Source: Rhodoferax sp. PAMC 29310
GTDB taxonomy: Bacteria; Pseudomonadota; Gammaproteobacteria; Burkholderiales; Burkholderiaceae_C
Direction: 5' to 3'
Assembly: GCF_017948265.1 (NCBI RefSeq)
Contig: NZ_CP072852.1
Coordinates: 1,984,001-2,048,000 of the forward strand
DNA: 64,000 bases
Positions 37,028-47,732 of the stretch are shown here, in pieces. Every line of letters begins with the position of its first letter. Position 1 is the stretch's first letter. The notes beneath the pieces were generated by a model. The model ran no database searches. It was not told the DNA's origin and saw nothing but the letters and a program-made list of their open reading frames with translations. Made by a program: the position numbers and the translations under genes.

Positions 37028-38089
37028 TTACCGGCCCGCTGCCGCTGTATTGAGCGCAGCATAGGTGTCGTTGACGTGCGGCACATCGAGGTTGCGCATT
37101 TGGGATTGAACATCTTTCAACAATGCCGCAGCGCCCTGAGTTCGGCGAGAAGATGCATCAAAGTATTTACTCAAAGTAACGGACGCCGCAGCCAAATCTG
37201 CACGAGAGGATTCCAGTTGTCGGGCCAACAGCCCGAGGCGCGCGTTCAATAATTTGAGTTTGAGGTTCTCTCGCAGAAAAAAGGACTGCTCCGGCGATAG
37301 CAGTGCGGCCTCTGCATTCTCCAACCGGTTGACCCGAACCAAGCCACGCAGCTCATGTACCACCACATCCAAGCCCGTTTTCCACCAAACCGGCGCGACC
37401 GCAGGGGATGTCGGCTTTATCGACTCCGTTGGTCGTTTCGGGCCAACGGCATTGGCTATCACCAGGTCGTCGGTCATCCGAATCAGTTCATCAAGCTTAA
37501 CCAGCAAACCCGGCGTGTCGCTAATGGCAGCTGCCTTGATTCGGTCGATATCCTTGACAATGGCACGCTGAAGGGCCGACAGTCGGGGCTGGGCCGCTCT
37601 TGTGACGCGTTGATCCGCGCTTCGCAGCGCTGCCAGCAATGGCTCCGCACTGCCTGTCAACTGGGTTTGTTGTTGGGCGAGCCGAATGGATGACTCAATA
37701 TCAACCACCAAGTTTTCATCGCGGGAGCGCGACAAACTTTGGATCAACTCTTCCAGCTGAGTGCGCTGAAGGGTGACCTCAGCAAGCCGGGCTTCGAACA
37801 AAGCAGTTCGCGCAGCCGCGTCTTGGCTTAGCTCCATGGATTGCTTGGCCATGGCCCTGGCCTCAACCGACAGCGCGCCGGTGTCAGCGCTCTGACGCGC
37901 CAGCAACTCTTGAATCGTGGTCAGCTTTTGCCACAGCAGGCCACTTGCCAACAAAGCCACCAGAGAAAGACCCGCCAATACGATCGCGGTTCGACCAGCG
38001 GGCCCCAAGTAGGCACCCGACTGAACAGGCGCGACAAGCGGCCCATCGACTGAGGGAATTGGGGGTTCGTCGCGGGCGTCTGCGTTCAT
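37028..38089 (-). CDS. hemX: HemX-type membrane protein
   Basis: A 353-aa protein annotated in many genomes as uroporphyrinogen-III C-methyltransferase because of gene position, but it shows no methyltransferase motif. It has one membrane helix near residue 40 (GRTAIVLAGLSLVALLASGLLW), then a coiled coil (about 60-130) and a helical C-terminal domain. The ATG at 38089 overlaps hemD by 4 bp (ATGA). Probable partner of HemY at the inner membrane; function unproven. Confidence 0.9.
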   Translation of the reverse strand: MNADARDEPPIPSVDGPLVAPVQSGAYLGPAGRTAIVLAGLSLVALLASGLLWQKLTTIQELLARQSADTGALSVEARAMAKQSMELSQDAAARTALFEARLAEVTLQRTQLEELIQSLSRSRDENLVVDIESSIRLAQQQTQLTGSAEPLLAALRSADQRVTRAAQPRLSALQRAIVKDIDRIKAAAISDTPGLLVKLDELIRMTDDLVIANAVGPKRPTESIKPTSPAVAPVWWKTGLDVVVHELRGLVRVNRLENAEAALLSPEQSFFLRENLKLKLLNARLGLLARQLESSRADLAAASVTLSKYFDASSRRTQGAAALLKDVQSQMRNLDVPHVNDTYAALNTAAAGR

Positions 38090-38883
38090 GTCATGGATTC
38101 TATCGAGGCAACCACAGCCGCGAGTGTTGGGCGTGATTCCTGCACAACACCGAACCCAGCCGCTTTTGCGGCGGCTGCAATGCGGGGATGTGTCGCCAAT
38201 GCCCGGGCGTGGCCCCAGCTTTGCTGGGGCAACCAGGCTTTCAGGTTCGCCACGGCCTCGGTACTGCTCAATAACCAAACCGCCCCGTCCTCTGCAGCAT
38301 GACGGGCCATTGCGACATCTGCGGGCGAGAACTGGGGTGAACTTCGTTGGTAAGTGGCCACAAAATCAGCCGCTGCACCCACGCTGGACAGCCGATTGGC
38401 AAACCAATCCCGGCCTGATCCTGCAATGGAATGGTTTCCACCGGTCCCGTCGCTGCCTCGCACTATCAGCACGCGGTCACCGGCATGGACTTGATGGCTC
38501 ACCCGAAGCCACAAATTTTCTGAATCAAACTGCGCCGAGGCCAGATCAGGCGCATCCACGCAGTCGGACTCAAGCCCGGCACGCAACAATGCTCGGCTGG
38601 TGCCTGGCCCCGTCGCCCATGCTCTTGTTTTGGAGGTAGAACCATGCTTAAAGCCCTTTGCAGAACTGGGCTTCGCCGAAAAAAAATAGTCTACTGCGTT
38701 GCCGCTGACAAACATCACACCCACATAGTCGTGGAGCCTGCCCCATGCGTTAACCACGGGCGACACATCCGCAATGGCCCCAATTTGAATCAATGGCAGG
38801 GCCGCGGCTTCATACCCCGACGCCAATAGATCTCTGACCCATACTCGGGCATCACGATCGGGCCGGGTCACGATCACCCGCAT
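38086..38883 (-). CDS. hemD: Uroporphyrinogen-III synthase
   Basis: A 265-aa enzyme that closes hydroxymethylbilane to uroporphyrinogen III with inversion of ring D. The family is poorly conserved; the N-terminal VIVTRPDRDARVWVRDL, the central VLIVRGSDGTGG near residue 140, and WLLSSTEAVANL near 205 fit, as does its place between hemC and hemX. The start ATG is two bases after hemC. Confidence 0.9.
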   Translation of the reverse strand: MRVIVTRPDRDARVWVRDLLASGYEAAALPLIQIGAIADVSPVVNAWGRLHDYVGVMFVSGNAVDYFFSAKPSSAKGFKHGSTSKTRAWATGPGTSRALLRAGLESDCVDAPDLASAQFDSENLWLRVSHQVHAGDRVLIVRGSDGTGGNHSIAGSGRDWFANRLSSVGAAADFVATYQRSSPQFSPADVAMARHAAEDGAVWLLSSTEAVANLKAWLPQQSWGHARALATHPRIAAAAKAAGFGVVQESRPTLAAVVASIESMT

Positions 38884-38885
38884 GG

Positions 38886-39833
38886 CTAACTGGCGTCCAG
38901 AGACTCGCCAGACTTGGGGACGACACCGCCTTTGGCGACAACGCGAGCACGCAGCTCGACTGCCGCTGTAGCGCCCAAGGCCGTGGCACTGGCCAAATCA
39001 GTCACCGTCCCGCTCAGACGCACGCTTTCCAGGGGCAACTTTCCTTCTGAATCCCCCCAAGCTGCGTCAATGGTCAACACATCGCCACTCAAGGTGGCGT
39101 AGGCGGCCAAAGGCATGGAGCAACTGCCTCCCATCGCACGGCTCACCGCACGCTCGGCGGACACCGCCAGCCAGGTGGTCTGGTGTGCCAGTGGGGCCAA
39201 TGCGTCCACGACGTCTTGCCGGTTGGCCCGCACCTCGATGCCCAGGGCGCCCTGCCCTGCGGCTGGCAACATTTCATGGGGCTCAAAACACACCCTGATG
39301 CGCTCGCTCAAGCCCAGACGCTTCAGCCCGGCGGCGGCCAATACGATGCCTTCATACAGGCCTTCGTCAAGCTTGCGCAGTCGCGTGTCCAGGTTGCCCC
39401 GCAGGGGTTCGATGACCAAATCAGGGCGCAATGCGTGTAACAAAGCCATGCGACGCAGACTGGATGTTCCCACCACCGCGCCTTGGGGCAGACTCGCCAA
39501 AGAGGCGTATTTATTGGACACAAACGCATCACGCGGGTCCTCGCGCTCCATCACACAGGCCAAAACGAACCCGTCAGGCAGTTCCATGGGAACATCCTTG
39601 AGAGAGTGCACCGCCAAGTCGGCGCGCCCTTCCTCAATCGCCACCTCCAGCTCTTTGACAAAAAGCCCTTTGCCGCCGACCTTGCTCAAAGAGCGATCCA
39701 GGATTTGATCGCCCTTGGTGGTCATGCCCAACAAGTTGACTGAATGGCCTCGTTGCGCCAATAGGGCCATCACATGCTCGGCCTGCCACATGGCAAGGCG
39801 ACTTTCTCGGGTTGCTATCGTCAAACTGCTCAT
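38886..39833 (-). CDS. hemC: Hydroxymethylbilane synthase (porphobilinogen deaminase)
   Basis: A 315-aa enzyme that joins four porphobilinogens on a dipyrromethane cofactor. [18 protein letters not shown] at the N terminus, [20 protein letters not shown] near residue 70 with the catalytic aspartate, and the cofactor cysteine in [14 protein letters not shown] near 240 are present. It is first of hemC-hemD-hemX-hemY, and divergent from ppc with a 59-bp gap. Confidence 0.96.
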   Translation of the reverse strand: MSSLTIATRESRLAMWQAEHVMALLAQRGHSVNLLGMTTKGDQILDRSLSKVGGKGLFVKELEVAIEEGRADLAVHSLKDVPMELPDGFVLACVMEREDPRDAFVSNKYASLASLPQGAVVGTSSLRRMALLHALRPDLVIEPLRGNLDTRLRKLDEGLYEGIVLAAAGLKRLGLSERIRVCFEPHEMLPAAGQGALGIEVRANRQDVVDALAPLAHQTTWLAVSAERAVSRAMGGSCSMPLAAYATLSGDVLTIDAAWGDSEGKLPLESVRLSGTVTDLASATALGATAAVELRARVVAKGGVVPKSGESLDAS

Positions 39834-39892
39834 AATTCTCTACGTTGAAGGTCGTAACCAGTATGTAACAAGGGAGTGCATGGAATGCTAGC

Positions 39893-42778
39893 ATGCCAGA
39901 TTTGTCCTCTGTTCAGCTCCTAATCCAACCCACCATGACCAAATCGCCGAAAACTGAAGCTGCGCCCCGCACCAAAGACAACGAACGCCCACTGGTTGAG
40001 GACATTCGCCTGCTGGGGCGAATCTTGGGAGATGTGATTCGGGAGCAAGAGGGCGTTGCCGCCTTTGAATTGATTGAACAGATTCGTCAACTCTCCGTGG
40101 CCTTCCGCCGGGACGCTGACCACGAGGCCGACAAGGCGCTGAAAAAGCTGCTTAAAGGGCTCACTGGTGATCAGACCGTGAGTGTGATCCGCGCCTTCAC
40201 CTATTTCAGTCATCTGGCCAATCTGGCAGAGGACCGCCACCACATTCGCCGCCGCGCTCTGCACGAGCGTGCGGGCGACACCCAGGAAGGTAGCGTCGAT
40301 GTCGCCTTGTCGCGCCTGCGCTGGGCGGGTATTTCACAAAAGACGATTTCTGACACGCTGGCCAATAGCTTTGTGTCACCCGTACTGACCGCTCACCCCA
40401 CCGAGGTCCAGCGCAAGAGCATCCTGGACGCGGAGCGTTTCATCGCCCAGTTGCTGGTCGCTCGCGACGACATCAAGGTCCGTGCGGCGTCCGTCAACAT
40501 CAACAAAGACGCCCTCACTCCCAGAGAGCTGGCCGCCAATGAGTTGCAAATGCGGGCTCGCGTGCTGCAACTGTGGCAAACCCGTTTGCTGCGCTACAGC
40601 AAACTCACCGTGGCCGATGAGGTGGAGAACGCCCTGAGCTATTACGAGTCGACCTTCCTGCGCGAGATTCCCAAGCTCTATGCCAATTTGGAGCGAGAGC
40701 TTGGCGAACAGCCCGTCCACAACTTTTTGCGCATGGGCCAGTGGATTGGCGGTGACCGCGATGGCAACCCCAACGTCAATGCCAGCACCCTGATGCATGC
40801 GTTGAAGCGCCAATCAGACGTCGCATTGCGCCACTTCCTGACCGAGGTGCACTACCTAGGCGGCGAGCTGTCGCTGTCCGCCATCCTGGTCGACTACTCC
40901 CCGGCAATGCAGGCCCTCGCGGAAGCGTCGCCAGACACAAACGCCCACCGGCAAGACGAGCCCTACCGCCGGGCCTTGATCGGGGTTTATGCACGACTTG
41001 CGGCAACGCTCAAAGCCTTGACCGGCGGCGAGGCAGCCCGCCATGCGGTGGCCCCTCAGAACCCCTACCTGTCAGCGGCGGAGTTTTTGGCGGACTTGCG
41101 CACCATTGAGGCGTCCCTGCTGGCGCACCACGGCGCTGCGCTGGTCGGCCAACGTCTGCGTCCGCTGATTCGTGCGGTTGAAGTTTTTGGCTTTCACCTG
41201 GCCACCGTCGACCTGCGCCAAAGCTCTGACAAGCACGAAGCCGTGGTGGCCGAGTTGTTCGCCTTCGCCCGCATTGAACCGGCCTACTCCGATTTGGACG
41301 AAATGGCCAAGCGGACTTTGCTGCTGAAGCTGCTCAATGAGGCTCGCCCCTTGCGCGTCATGGGCGCCGAGTATTCGGAACACGCCCAGAGCGAGTTGCT
41401 GATTTTCGAAACCGCCAAGGTCATGCGTGAGAAGTATGGCGTTGAGGCGATTCGCCACTACATCATCAGCCACACCGAGACCGTCAGCGACTTGCTAGAA
41501 GTGCTCTTGCTGCAAAAAGAAGTGGGCTTGATGCGCGGCACACTCGATGCCAACGCCATCTGCGACCTGATTGTTGTGCCCTTGTTCGAGACCATCGAAG
41601 ACTTGCGCAATGCGTCTCCCATCATGGGTGACTTTTACGCCCTGCCAGGCATCACCGAACTGGTCCAGCGCAGCGGCGCCGAGCAGGACATCATGCTGGG
41701 CTACTCTGACAGCAACAAAGACGGCGGCATTTTCACCAGCAACTGGGAACTCTACCGCGCCGAGATCGCGCTGGTGGAGTTGTTCGATCAGCTGGCTGAA
41801 AACCTCAGTGGAACAGGCACCAAACGCATTCAACTGCGCATGTTCCATGGCCGGGGCGGCACGGTTGGCCGGGGCGGCGGCCCCAGCTACCAGGCCATTT
41901 TGGCGCAACCTCCCGGCACCGTGCGCGGGCAGATTCGCCTAACCGAGCAGGGAGAAGTTATTGGTTCCAAGTACGCTAACCCAGAGATTGGCCGGCGTAA
42001 CCTGGAAACCCTGGTCGCAGCCACGCTGGAAGCAACCCTTTTGCAACCGACCAAGTCGGCGACCCAGCCCTTCCTGGACACCGCCGCAGACCTGTCTACG
42101 CGCAGCATGGCGGCCTACCGTGCCTTGGTTTACGAAACTCCAGGCTTCACCGATTACTTCTTTGCCGCGACCCCATTGCGCGAGATTGCACAGCTAAACA
42201 TTGGTTCACGCCCGGCATCCCGCAAAGCCTCATTACAAATTGAGGACCTGCGCGCCATTCCCTGGGGATTTAGCTGGGGCCAGTGCCGCCTGCTGTTGCC
42301 AGGCTGGTTTGGTTTCGGATCGGCCATTGAGCAGTTCTTGAGTGAAGGCGGTCCAGCGGCCCGCAAGGAAAAGCTGGCCCTGCTGCAGCAAATGAACAAA
42401 CAATGGCCGTTCTTCAAGACACTGTTGTCCAACATTGACATGGTGTTGGCCAAGAGCGACCTGGCTTTGGCTTCTTTGTATTCGGAGTTGGTGACCAACA
42501 CCCGTCAACGCAAGAAAATCTTCTCGGCAATTGAGGCGGAGTGGCACCGTACAGCGGCTGCGCTCACCCAAATTACGGGGGACAAGCACCGTCTCACGAA
42601 CAATTCGGCATTGCAGCGCTCCATCCGTCACCGCTTCCCGTACATTGACCCCTTGCATCACCTGCAGGTGGAGTTGGTTCGACGCTACCGTGCCGGCGGA
42701 CAGGAAGATGACCGCATCCAGCGCGGTATTCACATCTCGATCAACGGTATTGCAGCCGGTCTGCGCAACACCGGCTAG
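39893..42778 (+). CDS. ppc: Phosphoenolpyruvate carboxylase
   Basis: A 961-aa enzyme that adds bicarbonate to PEP to make oxaloacetate, replenishing the TCA cycle. The first signature [14 protein letters not shown] lies near residue 170, the second [13 protein letters not shown] near 605, and the C terminus ends [13 protein letters not shown], which matches the conserved QNTG ending except for [13 protein letters not shown] near 655 is the mobile catalytic loop. ATG 39893 has a weak ribosome site; ATG 39935 ([12 protein letters not shown]) is an equally plausible start. It is a lone gene between hemC and the two-component pair. Confidence 0.95.
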   Translation: MPDLSSVQLLIQPTMTKSPKTEAAPRTKDNERPLVEDIRLLGRILGDVIREQEGVAAFELIEQIRQLSVAFRRDADHEADKALKKLLKGLTGDQTVSVIRAFTYFSHLANLAEDRHHIRRRALHERAGDTQEGSVDVALSRLRWAGISQKTISDTLANSFVSPVLTAHPTEVQRKSILDAERFIAQLLVARDDIKVRAASVNINKDALTPRELAANELQMRARVLQLWQTRLLRYSKLTVADEVENALSYYESTFLREIPKLYANLERELGEQPVHNFLRMGQWIGGDRDGNPNVNASTLMHALKRQSDVALRHFLTEVHYLGGELSLSAILVDYSPAMQALAEASPDTNAHRQDEPYRRALIGVYARLAATLKALTGGEAARHAVAPQNPYLSAAEFLADLRTIEASLLAHHGAALVGQRLRPLIRAVEVFGFHLATVDLRQSSDKHEAVVAELFAFARIEPAYSDLDEMAKRTLLLKLLNEARPLRVMGAEYSEHAQSELLIFETAKVMREKYGVEAIRHYIISHTETVSDLLEVLLLQKEVGLMRGTLDANAICDLIVVPLFETIEDLRNASPIMGDFYALPGITELVQRSGAEQDIMLGYSDSNKDGGIFTSNWELYRAEIALVELFDQLAENLSGTGTKRIQLRMFHGRGGTVGRGGGPSYQAILAQPPGTVRGQIRLTEQGEVIGSKYANPEIGRRNLETLVAATLEATLLQPTKSATQPFLDTAADLSTRSMAAYRALVYETPGFTDYFFAATPLREIAQLNIGSRPASRKASLQIEDLRAIPWGFSWGQCRLLLPGWFGFGSAIEQFLSEGGPAARKEKLALLQQMNKQWPFFKTLLSNIDMVLAKSDLALASLYSELVTNTRQRKKIFSAIEAEWHRTAAALTQITGDKHRLTNNSALQRSIRHRFPYIDPLHHLQVELVRRYRAGGQEDDRIQRGIHISINGIAAGLRNTG

Positions 42779-42820
42779 ACATCAAAGAGGGGGTGACTCC
42801 TTTGTCAACCGGCGTGAGTA

Positions 42821-42837
42821 GCTATAATTTCAATAGC
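42821..42837. repeat. Short palindrome GCTAT-N7-ATAGC, copy 2
   Basis: GCTATAATTTCAATAGC lies between the convergent ppc and response-regulator genes, three bases before the regulator stop. It has the same arms and spacer length as the copy at 6884-6900. Confidence 0.5.
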
Positions 42838-42840
42838 AAC

Positions 42841-43587
42841 TTACGCCGCGCCTGCAACCATCTCCCTAACGGCAGCCAGCTGCCGGCGGGACACGAACAG
42901 CAACTCCTCCACTCCATGTAGTCGGACGGCCCAGCCTTCTCCTTCGTCAGCGTCATGGTGCATTTCAAGCGCTCGAACGGCACGGCGTGCAATCAGGGCA
43001 TTGCGGTGGATGCGCATGAAGCGGTCCTGGTACTTCTCCTCCAACTCGTTCAAAGCGGCTTCCAGTAAATAGGTCTGAGTCAACGTGCGAACGGTCAAGT
43101 ATTTCAACTCTGCTTTGAAGTACAACACGTCCGAGACCTTCACCCGCTCAGTGCGACCCCGCTCTTGAATCAGCAGGAAATCATCCACTAAATCAGACTC
43201 TACCGCCCGAACAGATTGCGTAAGACGCTCCACTTTTTGCAGCGCCACCTGCAGGCGCTCCAAGCGCACCGGTTTGGTCAAATAGTCCACGGCATCCAGC
43301 TCAAACGCCTGCAGGGCATGCTCCGAGTGCGCGGTTACGAACAGAATCGCCGGTGGATTAGGCAAGGTGCGCAGACTGGTCACCAAGGCCATTCCATTGG
43401 CTCCCGGCATGTTGATATCAATCAGCGCGACGTCTACCGAATGATGGGACAACCAGGCCAAGGCCTGCCCTGCGTTGGCCGCCTCGGCCTCGACACGGGT
43501 TGCAGGCTGGATGCAGTCACCCAACAACGTCCGAAGTCGGGAACGGGCCAGCAACTCGTCGTCCACAATCAATACCGTCATCACCAT
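42841..43587 (-). CDS. LytTR-family response regulator (AlgR/LytR type)
   Basis: A 248-aa regulator. The receiver domain (about 3-120) has VLIVDDELLARSRLR, phosphoacceptor Asp in ALIDINMPGANG near residue 55 and the conserved lysine in YLTKPVRLERL near 105. A LytTR DNA-binding domain follows (about 140-245: YFKAELKYLTVRT, DRFMRIHRNALIARRAV). The ATG at 43587 follows AAGGGG; a second ATG two codons later is possible. It lies 19 bp after its kinase. In P. aeruginosa the homologous AlgR sits beside hemC and argH and controls alginate and twitching; here target genes are unknown. Confidence 0.92.
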   Translation of the reverse strand: MVMTVLIVDDELLARSRLRTLLGDCIQPATRVEAEAANAGQALAWLSHHSVDVALIDINMPGANGMALVTSLRTLPNPPAILFVTAHSEHALQAFELDAVDYLTKPVRLERLQVALQKVERLTQSVRAVESDLVDDFLLIQERGRTERVKVSDVLYFKAELKYLTVRTLTQTYLLEAALNELEEKYQDRFMRIHRNALIARRAVRALEMHHDADEGEGWAVRLHGVEELLFVSRRQLAAVREMVAGAA

Positions 43588-43606
43588 GACTTTCCCCTTA
43601 TCGTCC

Positions 43607-44644
43607 TCACCGCGGCACCTGAATTCGAACCTGAAAGACACCGTCTTTACAGCCGCTTTGGAACTGCCCCTGCACATCGTGCAGCAAGCTCAGGCGGTCA
43701 CGCACATTGGCCAAGGCGACGCCATGGCCGCGCTCCCCCTGACCGGCCGGCACTGTGTTCGTGACTTTGATGACCACCATCGAGCCACGGCATTCCGTAG
43801 AAATACGAATATGAGCGCCGTTTGCGCTGGGTTCTACGCCATGCTTGACCGCGTTTTCAACCAGCGGTTGCAGCAACAAGGGAGGCAATCGGGCGCTCGA
43901 CGCCCTGGGGTCCAACGCCCATTCCAGCTGAATTCTGTCGCCGAATCGCACCTGTTCGATAGCCAGGTAGCGCTGCGCCAAGGCAATTTCGTTGGCCAGC
44001 GTCACGGACTCGCCCTGCTCCACCAAGGCATGACGAAACAGGTCACTCAAATCCTCCAACATCGCCTCGGCCTTGGCAGGCTCAGCCCGAACCAGCGAAA
44101 TGGCGCTATTTAAAGTATTAAATAGAAAATGAGGGCGAATTCGGGCCTGTAGTTCAGTCAACCTGGCAGCCGTTGCGGCCGGTGTTTTCCCCTTGGCGCG
44201 TAGCACCAATGCGGCCACGAGCACAGCAGACAGCAACGCACCCATGAACGCACTGGCCAGCCAGGGCACGGGGTCCAGCACCCCCACCATCGACAACACC
44301 CCGCAACCATAGAGCCCGGCCAAGGCGCCCAGCAGCACACCGGCCAAATGCTGCAGCGGCGTATTCAGTCGCGCGAGGCCTTTTTTCAAACTGCAAGCGA
44401 TGATCAACCACAGCAAAGTGGCCGGCAAGGCCCCCCCCGTGAGCAGCGAAACTTGCGTCAGCCAGCCAAAGGCCGTCGTGGTGCCAAACATGGCTCCGAC
44501 GGCAACGACGGCTTCGACAAACAGCACCGCTCGCAGGACCACCCCCACATGGCAGGCGTCAAAAACAAGCACCTGCCCCAACCCCGGCTCGGCAGGCGCC
44601 GGGGCCAGTTCATGGAAGGCCGATAAAATTTGGGTGTCTTTCAT
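43607..44644 (-). CDS. LytS-family sensor histidine kinase (AlgZ/FimS type)
   Basis: A 345-aa membrane kinase. The N-terminal half has four to five hydrophobic helices (about 35-160); the His_kinase domain begins with LQARIRPHFLFNTLNSAIS, where the histidine in RPHFLFN is the phosphorylation site, and the ATPase domain has LQPLVENAVKHGVEP near residue 255 and a final glycine-rich GHGVALANVRDRL. ATG 44644 is preferred over a TTG one codon upstream. The divergent argH is 121 bp away, as in Pseudomonas fimS-argH. Confidence 0.92.
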   Translation of the reverse strand: MKDTQILSAFHELAPAPAEPGLGQVLVFDACHVGVVLRAVLFVEAVVAVGAMFGTTTAFGWLTQVSLLTGGALPATLLWLIIACSLKKGLARLNTPLQHLAGVLLGALAGLYGCGVLSMVGVLDPVPWLASAFMGALLSAVLVAALVLRAKGKTPAATAARLTELQARIRPHFLFNTLNSAISLVRAEPAKAEAMLEDLSDLFRHALVEQGESVTLANEIALAQRYLAIEQVRFGDRIQLEWALDPRASSARLPPLLLQPLVENAVKHGVEPSANGAHIRISTECRGSMVVIKVTNTVPAGQGERGHGVALANVRDRLSLLHDVQGQFQSGCKDGVFQVRIQVPR

Positions 44645-44765
44645 CAATAATCAGTAGGTGTTCACCGGACATGCGCGCAGGCTGCGCGAATCCGATTATT
44701 GATGAACTGTTGCTGCAAGCTCAACCCCAAACATCGGCCCGTTCAGCGCGCCCGACCCAATACCT

Positions 44766-46217
44766 ATGTCAAACAACCAATTTGAAAAGAAATCCGAAGC
44801 CTGGTCGGCTCTATTCTCAGAGCCCATGAGCGACCTGGTCAAGCGCTATACCTCCAGCGTTTTCTTTGACAAACGCCTGTGGCAGGCCGACGTCACCGGC
44901 TCGCTGGCCCATGCCGAAATGCTGGCAGCCCAAAACATCATCAGCGCAGAAGATCACAGCGCTATCCAGGACGGCTTGAGCACCATCGCCAAAGAGATTG
45001 AAGCCGATCAGTTCGAATGGAAGCTGGACCTGGAAGACGTGCACCTCAACATCGAGGCCCGTTTGACTGAGTTGGTAGGCATCGCCGGCAAGCGCCTGCA
45101 CACCGGGCGCAGCCGCAATGACCAGGTCGCCACCGATGTGCGCCTGTGGTTGCGCAGCGAAATTGACCTGATCAGCGGCTTGCTGTCTGACCTGCAAATC
45201 GCCTTGATCGAAGTGGCAGAAAAGAACGTTGAGGTGATCCTGCCCGGCTTCACTCACCTGCAAGTGGCCCAACCCATCAGCTTTGGGCACCACATGCTGG
45301 CCTATGTAGAAATGTTCAGCCGGGATGCCGAGCGCATGGCCGATGTGCGTCGCCGCACCAACCGCCTGCCCCTGGGCGCCGCCGCTTTGGCTGGCACGAG
45401 CTACCCATTGGACCGGGAACGCGTGGCCAAAACACTGGGCATGGTCGACGCACAAGGTGTCGCACAGGTTTGCCAAAACTCGTTGGACGCCGTGAGCGAC
45501 CGTGACTTTGCCATTGAATTCACCGCAGCCGCCTCGCTGTGCATGGTGCACATCAGCCGCTTCAGCGAAGAATTGATTTTGTGGATGAGCCAGAACTTCG
45601 GCTTTGTGCAGATTGCCGACCGCTTCACCACTGGCAGTTCCATCATGCCGCAGAAGAAGAACCCCGACGTGCCCGAGCTGGCCCGCGGCAAGACCGGTCG
45701 CGTGGTGGGCCACTTGATGGGCCTGATCACCTTGATGAAGGGCCAGCCTCTGGCCTACAACAAGGACAACCAGGAAGACAAAGAACCCCTGTTTGACACC
45801 GTGGACACACTCAAAGACACCTTGCGCATCTTTGCCGAAATGGTGGGCGGCCAGTTGAACGCCAGCACCGGTATCAAAGAAGGCGGCATCACCGTCAAGC
45901 CCGAAGCCATGGAAAGCGCCGCTCTCAAAGGCTACGCTACCGCCACCGATTTGGCGGACTACCTGGTCAAGAAAGGCCTTCCCTTCCGCGACGCCCACGA
46001 AACAGTGGCGCATGCCGTGAAGGCAGCCATCGCTCACCAGGTAGATTTGTCCGAGTTGCCACTACAAGTACTGCAGGGGTTTAATGCCAACATTGAGAAA
46101 GACGTGTACGACGTGCTCAGCCTGCGCGGCTCCTTGAATGCCCGCAACATTTTGGGCGGCACCGCGCCGGTGCAAGTGCATGCGCAAATTGCACGCCACC
46201 GTGCGCGGCTGGCCTGA
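44766..46217 (+). CDS. argH: Argininosuccinate lyase
   Basis: A 483-aa enzyme that splits argininosuccinate into arginine and fumarate, the last step of arginine synthesis. [14 protein letters not shown] near residue 112, the histidine in [11 protein letters not shown] near 160 and the fumarase-superfamily signature [12 protein letters not shown] near 292 are intact. Start ATG at 44766. It stands alone upstream of the DUF2868-DUF3482 pair, 51 bp away. Confidence 0.97.
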   Translation: MSNNQFEKKSEAWSALFSEPMSDLVKRYTSSVFFDKRLWQADVTGSLAHAEMLAAQNIISAEDHSAIQDGLSTIAKEIEADQFEWKLDLEDVHLNIEARLTELVGIAGKRLHTGRSRNDQVATDVRLWLRSEIDLISGLLSDLQIALIEVAEKNVEVILPGFTHLQVAQPISFGHHMLAYVEMFSRDAERMADVRRRTNRLPLGAAALAGTSYPLDRERVAKTLGMVDAQGVAQVCQNSLDAVSDRDFAIEFTAAASLCMVHISRFSEELILWMSQNFGFVQIADRFTTGSSIMPQKKNPDVPELARGKTGRVVGHLMGLITLMKGQPLAYNKDNQEDKEPLFDTVDTLKDTLRIFAEMVGGQLNASTGIKEGGITVKPEAMESAALKGYATATDLADYLVKKGLPFRDAHETVAHAVKAAIAHQVDLSELPLQVLQGFNANIEKDVYDVLSLRGSLNARNILGGTAPVQVHAQIARHRARLA

Positions 46218-46268
46218 AGCGCTTGAGCGCAGCCACCGCGCGGGCCCCCTGTTGAGCTCGAACCGGCC

Positions 46269-47732
46269 ATGAACGAACTGGCGGCCAGCCAAATCACGCT
46301 GGTTCGCGCCGTGGAAGAGGCCGATTCGGAACGCCAGATCCTGAGCGACGACGACCGTTTGTACGCCACACGCAGCGCCCAGGAGCTGGCGCGTTGGGAG
46401 GTCGCTGACACCAAGTCAGACTTCACACCAGCGCTGTTCCTGCAAAAGCGGGCCGAGCAGGTTGTGATCAAGCTTGTGGAACGGCACCCTGCTTTTGCCC
46501 GTCTCACAACACCTCGCGGCTGGACCAGTCTGGTGATGGCAATGCTGCCGACTCTGGCGCTATTGACCGGGGTGTTGGTGGATCGCGTGACCAACCCGCA
46601 CCGGGTGGACCTGCTGTCAGCGCCCCTGATCCTGATTCTTCTCTGGAATCTCGTGGTGTACCTCTGGCTGTTGGCTTGGTGGTTGGCCGGGCTGGTGAGA
46701 GACTCGCCGCGCTCTCCTTGGAGATGGACGGGAAACTGGCGCCCCAAGACCACAGGCCTGTCGAAATTGCCACCGCCGCTTGCCAAGGCTGTCCGCCAAT
46801 TCGCCGCTGAATGGCTGCGCTTGAGCGCGCCACTGATGCAAGCACGCATCTCGCGCGCCATTCATTTGAGCGCTGCCCTGTTCGCCGTGGGCGCCATTGG
46901 CTCGCTGGCGCTTCGCGGGCTGTTCACGCAATACCGGGCGGGCTGGGAAAGCACATTTTTGGGTGCCGAGCAGGTGCACGCCCTGCTTGACGCTTTATTC
47001 ACTCCGGCGATGGCCCTGTTTTCACTACCCGGTTTTTCACTGGCAGACGTGCAAGCCCTGCGCAATACGGCGTCTGCCTCGCCCGACACGGGCGCGCAAT
47101 GGGTGGTGCTCTATGCCGCCACACTGTTTTTGATGGTGGTACTGCCCCGGATGGCGCTGGCCGCCATGTCCTGGATGTCGGAGCGCCGCCTGCGCCAGCA
47201 CCTGCCGGTTGATTTGACACAGCCGTATTTCCGTAAGCTCACCGCCCATCTGGATGGCGCAGCGACGGCTTGGGTACAGGTGTTTCCCTATAGCTTTGCC
47301 GTTGATGCCGCCCACCAACAAGGGCTTTCACAGCTGGCAAAGGTGCATTGGGGTGACAACGCTCAGGTCCAGTGCCAGGCCAGCACGGCCTATGGGGACG
47401 ACGTGGCGCCCCCAATTAATAACGCTGCTGCGGCACCAGCACTTACGGTCGCACTATTCAACCTCAGCGCCACCCCCGAGCGGGAAAACCATGGGGAATT
47501 CTTGGATCAACTGGCCATCGCTCACGGGCGAAAAATGGCCCTTTGGGTGGACGAATCGGCCTACCGTGAACGAGTGGGCCGGCAAGCTGGCGGCGCTGCT
47601 CGGGTGGGTGAGCGGGTCGCACTATGGCGTCAATTTGGTGAGCTTCACCAGTTACCGGTTACCATCGTCAACCTCCTGCAACCGACTCACCACCCCATTG
47701 AACCGGGTGCCGTATCACGGCTATCACCATAA
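46269..47732 (+). CDS. DUF2868 membrane protein
   Basis: A 487-aa protein of the DUF2868 family, which is found next to DUF3482 GTPases. A soluble N-terminal stretch (1-85) is followed by paired helices near 85-150 (SLVMAMLPTLALLTGVLV, LILILLWNLVVYLWLLAWWLAGL), further helices near 195-240 and 275-300, and a soluble C-terminal domain of about 180 residues. Function unknown. The stop TAA at 47730 coincides with the place where the DUF3482 start should be, implying translational coupling. Confidence 0.85.
   Translation: MNELAASQITLVRAVEEADSERQILSDDDRLYATRSAQELARWEVADTKSDFTPALFLQKRAEQVVIKLVERHPAFARLTTPRGWTSLVMAMLPTLALLTGVLVDRVTNPHRVDLLSAPLILILLWNLVVYLWLLAWWLAGLVRDSPRSPWRWTGNWRPKTTGLSKLPPPLAKAVRQFAAEWLRLSAPLMQARISRAIHLSAALFAVGAIGSLALRGLFTQYRAGWESTFLGAEQVHALLDALFTPAMALFSLPGFSLADVQALRNTASASPDTGAQWVVLYAATLFLMVVLPRMALAAMSWMSERRLRQHLPVDLTQPYFRKLTAHLDGAATAWVQVFPYSFAVDAAHQQGLSQLAKVHWGDNAQVQCQASTAYGDDVAPPINNAAAAPALTVALFNLSATPERENHGEFLDQLAIAHGRKMALWVDESAYRERVGRQAGGAARVGERVALWRQFGELHQLPVTIVNLLQPTHHPIEPGAVSRLSP

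Noticed and set aside
35739..38089. hemX considered as a true uroporphyrinogen-III methyltransferase and hemY as protoporphyrinogen oxidase.
   Set aside because: Neither shows the needed SAM- or FAD-binding motifs; both are membrane proteins named by position.
44817..46037. A 406-aa minus-strand frame opposite argH.
   Set aside because: Antisense shadow: argH is complete and conserved on the plus strand, and the other frame is His/Gln/Gly-rich without domains.
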